Shown here one piece after another: positions 1-25,280 of a DNA stretch of 25,280 bases; position 1 is the stretch's first letter, and every line of letters starts with the position of its first letter. The notes under the pieces were generated by a model. The model saw only the letters and a program-made list of their open reading frames with translations, was not told the DNA's origin and did no database searches. The translations under genes and the position numbers were made by a program. Source of the stretch: Paulinella micropora (lineage: Eukaryota > Cercozoa > Imbricatea > Euglyphida); contig BJOX01000003.1 in the NCBI GenBank assembly GCA_009731375.1, forward strand, positions 1,035,209-1,060,488, in the 5' to 3' direction.

Positions 1-66
1 GACGGGAATCGAACTGGCGACAGGGCCCAGATGGTAGAACTTGACCACTGGGCTATCACGGTGTCC

Positions 67-67
<1 letters not shown>
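1..67 (-). mobile_element. tRNA-derived SINE, head only (cut by window start)
   Basis: Matches the tRNA-like head of the complete copies. On the minus strand the head carries an A-box-like TAGCCCAGTGG and a B box AGTTCGATTCC, 40 nt apart, and 5' GG(A)CACCG pairs with 3' CGGTGCC with one bulged A, as in a tRNA acceptor stem. This is why the element is called tRNA-derived rather than a tRNA gene; the T stem is degenerate. Confidence 0.85.
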
Positions 68-125
<58 letters not shown>

Positions 126-178
126 AATGCTTGACAGCATGAATATCAGCAAGTCAATGGAATAATAATAATAATACT
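68..178. repeat. TAA microsatellite with 35-bp spacer module
   Basis: TAA run (68-122), then the module CTTGACAGCATGAATATCAG..., then TAA again. The same module separates TAA runs at 1228, 1786, 2185 and 2334. Confidence 0.9.
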
Positions 179-289
179 ATATCTGAGGCGTACTGATGCA
201 GCTAATGGCATATCCTCAACGGACATAAGCCTCCAATACCCTTGTTCGAGGTCCTCCACCCCCCCGTGTCAGTCTCTCGCCTGATGATC
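179..289 (-). other. Unassigned segment with open frame, before gap
   Basis: Single-copy in the window. The minus strand from about 256 to 185 reads LEQGYWRLMSVEDMPLAASV followed by RLRY, protein-like in composition, but a stop lies just upstream and splice sites are unclear. It does not resemble the next segment expected for the phosphoesterase. It may be an exon of another gene or part of a transposable element. Confidence 0.35.
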
Positions 290-778
290 NNNNNNNNNNN
301 NNNNNNNNNNNNNNNNNNNNNNNNNNNNNNNNNNNNNNNNNNNNNNNNNNNNNNNNNNNNNNNNNNNNNNNNNNNNNNNNNNNNNNNNNNNNNNNNNNNN
401 NNNNNNNNNNNNNNNNNNNNNNNNNNNNNNNNNNNNNNNNNNNNNNNNNNNNNNNNNNNNNNNNNNNNNNNNNNNNNNNNNNNNNNNNNNNNNNNNNNNN
501 NNNNNNNNNNNNNNNNNNNNNNNNNNNNNNNNNNNNNNNNNNNNNNNNNNNNNNNNNNNNNNNNNNNNNNNNNNNNNNNNNNNNNNNNNNNNNNNNNNNN
601 NNNNNNNNNNNNNNNNNNNNNNNNNNNNNNNNNNNNNNNNNNNNNNNNNNNNNNNNNNNNNNNNNNNNNNNNNNNNNNNNNNNNNNNNNNNNNNNNNNNN
701 NNNNNNNNNNNNNNNNNNNNNNNNNNNNNNNNNNNNNNNNNNNNNNNNNNNNNNNNNNNNNNNNNNNNNNNNNNNNNN
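290..778. other. Assembly gap (489 N)
   Basis: Unknown bases, between the unassigned segment and a TAA run. Confidence 0.99.
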
Positions 779-900
779 TAATAATAATAATAATAATAAT
801 AATAATAGTAATAATAACAATACTACTAATAATAGTAATAATAATAATGATAATAACAATAACAATAATGATAATAATAATAATAATGATAATAATAATA

Positions 901-1168
901 GTGCTTCTCTGTCAATGGCTGATGCATTTCTGCACATGCGCCTCCATCGTCTCACCCGTGAGGGGAGTACGAAGAATTGACGATAAGCTCTAATGACACC
1001 CCCGCAAGGGCAGTTCCAACACTTCCAGACGGGCCGGTATGTTCAATGAAAATACTGGTCCAGACGTAGACCGGTATGTTCAATGAAAATACTGGTGGCA
1101 CCGACGGGAATCGAACTGGCGACAGGGCCCAGATGGTAGAACTTGACCACTGGGCTATCACGGTGTCC
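901..1168 (-). mobile_element. tRNA-derived SINE, full copy, two hairpin modules
   Basis: On the minus strand: tRNA-like head (1094-1168), two copies of a 27-nt hairpin module (ACCAGTAT...ATACCGGT), a unique body ending in CATTGACAGAGAAGCAC, then an ATT tail. TAA/ATT repeats flank both sides, which hides any target duplication. Confidence 0.88.
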
Positions 1169-1170
1169 AG

Positions 1171-1225
<55 letters not shown>

Positions 1226-1265
1226 TGCGAGAACGCTTGACAGCCTGAATATCAGCAAGTCAATA

Positions 1266-1301
<36 letters not shown>

Positions 1302-1308
1302 TAATAAT

Positions 1309-1375
<67 letters not shown>

Positions 1376-1383
1376 TAATAATT

Positions 1384-1446
<63 letters not shown>

Positions 1447-1451
1447 TAATA

Positions 1452-1717
1452 GTGCTTCTCTGTCAATGGCTGATGCATTTCTGCACATGCGCCTCCATCG
1501 TCTCACCCGTGAGGGGAGTACGAAGAATTGACGATAGGCTCTAATGACACCCCCGCAAGGGCAGTTCCAACACTTCCAGACGGACCGGTATGTTCAATGA
1601 AAATACTGGTCCAGACGGACCGGCATGTTCAATGAAAATACTGGTGGCACCGACGGGAATCGAACTGGCGACAGGGCCCAGATGGTAGAACTTGACCACT
1701 GGGCTATCACGGTGTCC
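1452..1717 (-). mobile_element. tRNA-derived SINE, full copy, two hairpin modules
   Basis: Same structure as the copy at 901-1168, with a few substitutions (for example GGCTC for AGCTC in the body). Confidence 0.88.
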
Positions 1718-1779
<62 letters not shown>

Positions 1780-1861
1780 CAGAATGCTTGACAGCCTGAA
1801 TATCAGCAAGTCAATAGAATAATAATAATAATTAAGAATAGTAATAATAATAATAATAATA

Positions 1862-2092
1862 GTGCTTCTCTGTCAATGGCTGATGCATTTCTGCACATGC
1901 GCCTCCATCGTCTCACCCGTGAGGGGAGTACGAAGAATTGACGATAAGCTCTAATGACACCCCCGCAAGGGCAGTTCCAACACTTCCAGACGGGCCGGTA
2001 TGTTCAATGAAAATACTGGTGGCACCGACGGGAATCGAACTGGCGACAGGGCCCAGATGGTAGAACTTGACCACTGGGCTATCACGGTGTCC
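1862..2092 (-). mobile_element. tRNA-derived SINE, one hairpin module
   Basis: As the neighbouring copies but with a single hairpin module, making it about 37 nt shorter. Confidence 0.88.
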
Positions 2093-2181
<89 letters not shown>

Positions 2182-2232
2182 TAATGCTTGACAGCCTGAA
2201 TATCAGCAAGTCAATAGAAGAATAATAATAGT

Positions 2233-2322
<90 letters not shown>

Positions 2323-2398
2323 TAAAAGTATGCTTGACAGCCTGAATATAAGCAAGTCAATAGAATAATAATAATAATTAATAATAATTAATAATAAT

Positions 2399-2468
<70 letters not shown>

Positions 2469-2516
2469 GTGTAGGGAACAAAATGAAATAGTAAAATACG
2501 TGGAATAAATAAAGAA

Positions 2517-2630
2517 ATCAAATCAAATCGAATCAAATCAAATCAAACCAAACCAAATCAAACCAAACCAAAATCAAATCAAAATCAAATCAAAATCAAA
2601 TCGAATCAAATCGAATCAAATCAAATGTAG
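2517..2630. repeat. AAATC pentanucleotide array
   Basis: Degenerate AAATC/AAACC/GAATC units. An array of the complementary pentamer GATTT occurs at 2851-2891, between the two complete copies of exon 19, so the two arrays are inverted. Confidence 0.88.
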
Positions 2631-2714
2631 CAAGGAATAAACGAATAGATTGGTAAAGTAAAAATATTCAGTCAAGAAATCATCGAAACATAATAAAGAG
2701 AAAATGGATAAAAC

Positions 2715-22626
<19,912 letters not shown>

Positions 22627-22655
22627 CTAGCCGCCAACAGGCAAATAAGTAAATG

Positions 22656-22689
<34 letters not shown>

Positions 22690-22740
22690 CAAGCAAGTAA
22701 GCAAGCAAGCAAGCGAGTATGTGACTGAGTTTGTCTGTCA

Positions 22741-22780
22741 GTGTTTTTGACGTTGTCAAACACGCCCAGTGTCGACGGTC
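22741..22780 (-). pseudogene. Exon 1 copy, damaged
   Basis: Reads PSTLGVFDNVKNTD after CTAGTAG; the M-V-E-V helix and donor are absent. Part of a tandem unit that repeats at 154 and 180 nt with TAAG microsatellite between units. Confidence 0.86.
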
Positions 22781-22814
22781 CTACTAGCCAACAGGCAAAT
22801 AAGTAAAGTAAGTA

Positions 22815-22846
<32 letters not shown>

Positions 22847-22920
22847 GAGTAAGTAGGTAAGTAAGTAAGCAAGCAAGCAACCAAGCAAGCAAGCGAGTAT
22901 GTGACTGAGTTTGTCCGTCA

Positions 22921-22960
22921 GTGTTTTTGACGTTGTCAAACAGGCCCTGTGTCGACGGTC
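22921..22960 (-). pseudogene. Exon 1 copy, damaged
   Basis: Reads PSTQGLFDNVKNTD, with the same loss of the 3' part as the copy at 22741-22780 and the same flanking sequence TGACTGAGTTTGTC. Confidence 0.86.
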
Positions 22961-22999
22961 CTACTAGCCAACAGGAAAATAAGTAAAGTAAGTAAGGTA

Positions 23000-23040
<41 letters not shown>

Positions 23041-23045
23041 GGTAG

Positions 23046-23076
<31 letters not shown>

Positions 23077-23077
23077 G

Positions 23078-23122
<45 letters not shown>

Positions 23123-23139
23123 CGAGTATGTGACTGAGT

Positions 23140-23340
23140 TTCAACACACACACACAGACGCACAAATTCACACACATACACACATACACACATGCACACA
23201 TACACAAGGCGCATTCTTCGTCTTGCCTGCCTGTGTGTCACCTCTTGCATATATCAATACACGTATGTGTAAGTAAGTAAGTATGTTAGTAATGAAGCAA
23301 GCAAGTGGTCAGTAAGTAAGTCAGTCAGTCAGTAAGTTAG
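23140..23340. other. CA-rich and low-copy segment
   Basis: CA repeats (23143-23205), a 60-nt low-copy piece (23206-23265) and TAAG units. The low-copy piece might be an upstream exon but no frame is convincing. Confidence 0.5.
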
Positions 23341-23361
23341 AGAAAGCGTGCGTGTATATGT

Positions 23362-23386
23362 CTGCCTGTTGGCTGCTAGGACCGTC
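23362..23386 (+). pseudogene. Inverted shard of exon 1 acceptor
   Basis: TGCCTGTTGGCTGCTAGGACCGTC on the plus strand repeats the intron end and first six bases of exon 1, in the opposite orientation, before running into a CTTA repeat. Confidence 0.8.
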
Positions 23387-23399
23387 CTTACTGACTTAC

Positions 23400-23481
23400 T
23401 TACTTACTTGTGTGTGTGTGTGTGTGCATTGGCAAGCAAGCAAGCAAGCAAGAAAGAAAGCAAGCAAGCAAGCAAGCAAGC

Positions 23482-23528
<47 letters not shown>

Positions 23529-23547
23529 GAAGGAAGGAAGGAAGGAA

Positions 23548-23580
<33 letters not shown>

Positions 23581-23679
23581 GAAGGAAGGAAGGAAGAAAG
23601 AAAGAAAAAAAAGAAAACAAACAAACAAACAAACAAACAAACAAACAAACAAAAAACAACAACAACAACAACAACAACA

Positions 23680-23751
<72 letters not shown>
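23400..23751. repeat. GT, AAGC, AAAG, GGAA, AAAC, ACA and TAA tracts
   Basis: A series of different simple repeats in succession, each 20-100 nt, ending in the TAA tail region of a SINE. Confidence 0.94.
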
Positions 23752-23800
23752 GTGCTTCTCTGTCAATGGCTGATGCATTTCTGCACATGCGCCTCCATCG
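23752..23800 (-). mobile_element. tRNA-derived SINE, 3' part only (cut by gap)
   Basis: First 49 nt match the body end of the other copies (GTGCTTCTCTGTCAATGGCT) before the N run. Confidence 0.9.
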
Positions 23801-24120
23801 NNNNNNNNNNNNNNNNNNNNNNNNNNNNNNNNNNNNNNNNNNNNNNNNNNNNNNNNNNNNNNNNNNNNNNNNNNNNNNNNNNNNNNNNNNNNNNNNNNNN
23901 NNNNNNNNNNNNNNNNNNNNNNNNNNNNNNNNNNNNNNNNNNNNNNNNNNNNNNNNNNNNNNNNNNNNNNNNNNNNNNNNNNNNNNNNNNNNNNNNNNNN
24001 NNNNNNNNNNNNNNNNNNNNNNNNNNNNNNNNNNNNNNNNNNNNNNNNNNNNNNNNNNNNNNNNNNNNNNNNNNNNNNNNNNNNNNNNNNNNNNNNNNNN
24101 NNNNNNNNNNNNNNNNNNNN
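23801..24120. other. Assembly gap (320 N)
   Basis: Follows a SINE fragment and precedes a run of about 32 C. It may hide an upstream exon of the gene. Confidence 0.99.
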
Positions 24121-24154
<34 letters not shown>

Positions 24155-24845
24155 GGGCTGGGGTTCCCGGGGGGAGAGCCCCCCGGACCCCCCCTTTCCC
24201 GTCGACAGGGTACGTTCAATTGCCGGAGGTACCAGAACGAAAGTGCAAGCTCTGGTGGCACAAAAACCTAAAATCTCTGGTTTTTGTGCCACAAAGCTTC
24301 TTTATCTTCGAAGAGAGCGCACCTAGAGGTATCGGGTGCACCAAACATCAGCCTCAACCTCCCTCTGGTGAGCGCAAACGGCGCCTGGTGGCGCAAAAAC
24401 CTCAATTTTCCGGTGTGTAGGCCACCAGGCGCCACAAATTTTTAATTTTCGAAGAGAGCTCATCAAGAAGTGTCAGATACACCAAATATCAGCCGCTAAC
24501 TCCCTCTGGTGTGCGCAAACGGCGCCTGGTGGCACAAGACCTCAATTTTCTGGTGTGTGGGTGCCACACCCGCGACCAAAACGGGTACGTACAATCGCCG
24601 GGCTGGGGTTCCCGGGGGGAGGGGCCCCGGACCCCCTCCCGGGGGGAGGGCCCGCCGGACCCTCCCTGCCCCGTCGACAGGGTACGTTGTATTGCCGGAG
24701 GGCGCCTGGTGGCACAAGACCTCAACTTTCTAGTGTGGGTGCCACCTGCGACCAAAACGGGTACGTACAATCGCCAGGCTGGGGTTCCTGGGGGGAGGGC
24801 CCCCCGGAGCCCCATGCCCCGTCGACAGGGTACGTTCAATTGCCG
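24121..24845. repeat. GC-rich repeat with nested hairpins
   Basis: After poly-C, three units hold GGCTGGGGTTCCCGGGGGGA cores bounded by GGGTACGT-CAAT-GCCGG words; two of them repeat at 176 nt. Between them lie hairpins: a perfect 14-bp stem at 24255-24292 and a perfect 13-bp stem at 24380-24433, plus weaker relatives near 24529 and 24716. No coding potential recognised. Confidence 0.8.
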
Positions 24846-25071
24846 GAGCCACTGGCAAGTGCTGCAAAAAAACAAGGAATTTTGGCATTCAGGACTCCCC
24901 TAACGCAAATATTTGCGTGAATTCCAAAAAAATCATATCAGCATCAACATCGAGTCTGGGGCTAGCCACCCTGCAAATATGAGCTCCCAACTCCTCCTCG
25001 TTCCCACAAACCATGATTTATTCCGACAGGGGTGCCGAAATGGTGGGTCTGGACCGGCGGGGGTGCATCAT
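24846..25071. other. Low-copy segment, no feature recognised
   Basis: Contains the 16-bp palindrome ACGCAAATATTTGCGT (24903-24918). Both strands have open frames of moderate length without recognisable family or matched splice sites. Confidence 0.5.
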
Positions 25072-25073
25072 CA

Positions 25074-25147
<74 letters not shown>

Positions 25148-25165
25148 GTTATTATTATTGTTATT
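25072..25165. repeat. ATT microsatellite
   Basis: ATT units joined directly to a truncated SINE. Confidence 0.95.
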
Positions 25166-25280
25166 GTGCCACCAGTATTTTCATTGAACATACCGGTCTA
25201 TTTCTGGACCAGTATTTTCATTGAACATACCGGCCCGTCTGGAAGTGTTGGAACTGCCCTTGCGGGGGTGTCATTAGAGC
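25166..25280 (+). mobile_element. tRNA-derived SINE, opposite orientation, head missing
   Basis: Starts at the last bases of the tRNA-like head (GTGCCACC), then two hairpin modules and the body up to the window end. The promoter-bearing head is replaced by ATT repeat. Confidence 0.9.

Larger units (their letters stand above)
779..2466. repeat. TAA microsatellite field around the SINE array
   Basis: TAA runs at 779-900, 1171-1223, 1270-1451, 1718-1779, 2093-2180, 2219-2330 and 2365-2466 alternate with SINEs and the 35-bp spacer module. Confidence 0.93.
22640..23130. repeat. TAAG microsatellites between exon 1 copies
   Basis: AAGT and AAGC units in three blocks that separate the exon 1 copies and share the flank GAGTATGTGACTGAGTTT. 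Confidence 0.94.

Noticed and set aside
1094-1168. tRNA gene
   Set aside because: A and B boxes and an acceptor-like stem exist, but the T stem and anticodon arm do not pair, and the segment recurs as the head of a longer repeat with an ATT tail: a SINE.

Overview
The window is eukaryotic, non-coding-looking DNA made mostly of microsatellites: GATA/CTAT, GTAT/CATA, TAA, GA/GAAA/GGAA, TAAG and poly-T. Once the repeats are set aside, short single-copy islands remain. On the minus strand these islands behave as the exons of one gene. Nineteen exons of 31-80 nt can be placed between about 22.63 kb and 2.7 kb. Every placed exon has an AG acceptor and a GT donor, except exon 14, whose 3' end lies in an assembly gap. 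Every junction that can be tested keeps the reading frame, including junctions that split a codon. The gene encodes a 5'-nucleotidase-type metallophosphoesterase. Its residues include GNHEFD (exon 2), VALTHQ (exon 8), GGHEHD (exon 10), then the C-terminal 5'-nucleotidase domain with QTSLGTLFC split over exons 16/17, LIQSGKLRA (exon 18) and SELPFPNN (exon 19). About 1.0 kb of coding sequence is spread over about 20 kb. The 5' exons (D-x-H and G-D motifs) and the 3' end were not found; they lie in gaps or beyond the window.

Layout (plus coordinates): 1-2466 is an array of tRNA-derived SINEs with TAA runs; 2517-3663 holds three copies of exon 19 plus an interstitial TTAGG array; 3.7-5.4 kb is GTAT and CTAT repeats with a 546-bp satellite; 5.4-7.4 kb holds exons 18-15 in GA-rich repeats; 8.2-8.6 kb holds exons 14-13; 9.0-11.5 kb is a CTAT field with five partial copies of exon 12 and more satellite; 11.45-15.0 kb holds exons 12-8 with many shards of exons 9 and 10; 16.4-19.9 kb holds exons 7-3, three fold-back MITEs and satellite; 20-21.7 kb is a long GTAT field up to exon 2; 22.0-23.8 kb holds a SINE, exon 1 and TAAG repeats; 24.1-24.9 kb is a GC-rich hairpin repeat; the end is another SINE in the opposite orientation.

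The striking point is that at least seven of the 19 exons (1, 2, 7, 9, 10, 12, 16, and 19 as an eighth) also occur as partial or complete extra copies nearby. Most copies break exactly where the exon meets a microsatellite-like word. The locus appears to be shedding and amplifying pieces of its own exons along with the microsatellites. Two copies of exon 19 are complete and cannot both be used without a frameshift, so mutually exclusive splicing is possible.

Organism: the TTAGG array suggests an arthropod and the microsatellite load would suit a decapod crustacean, but the very small exons do not decide it and a protist is not excluded. Seven runs of N (10-767 nt) interrupt the assembly.
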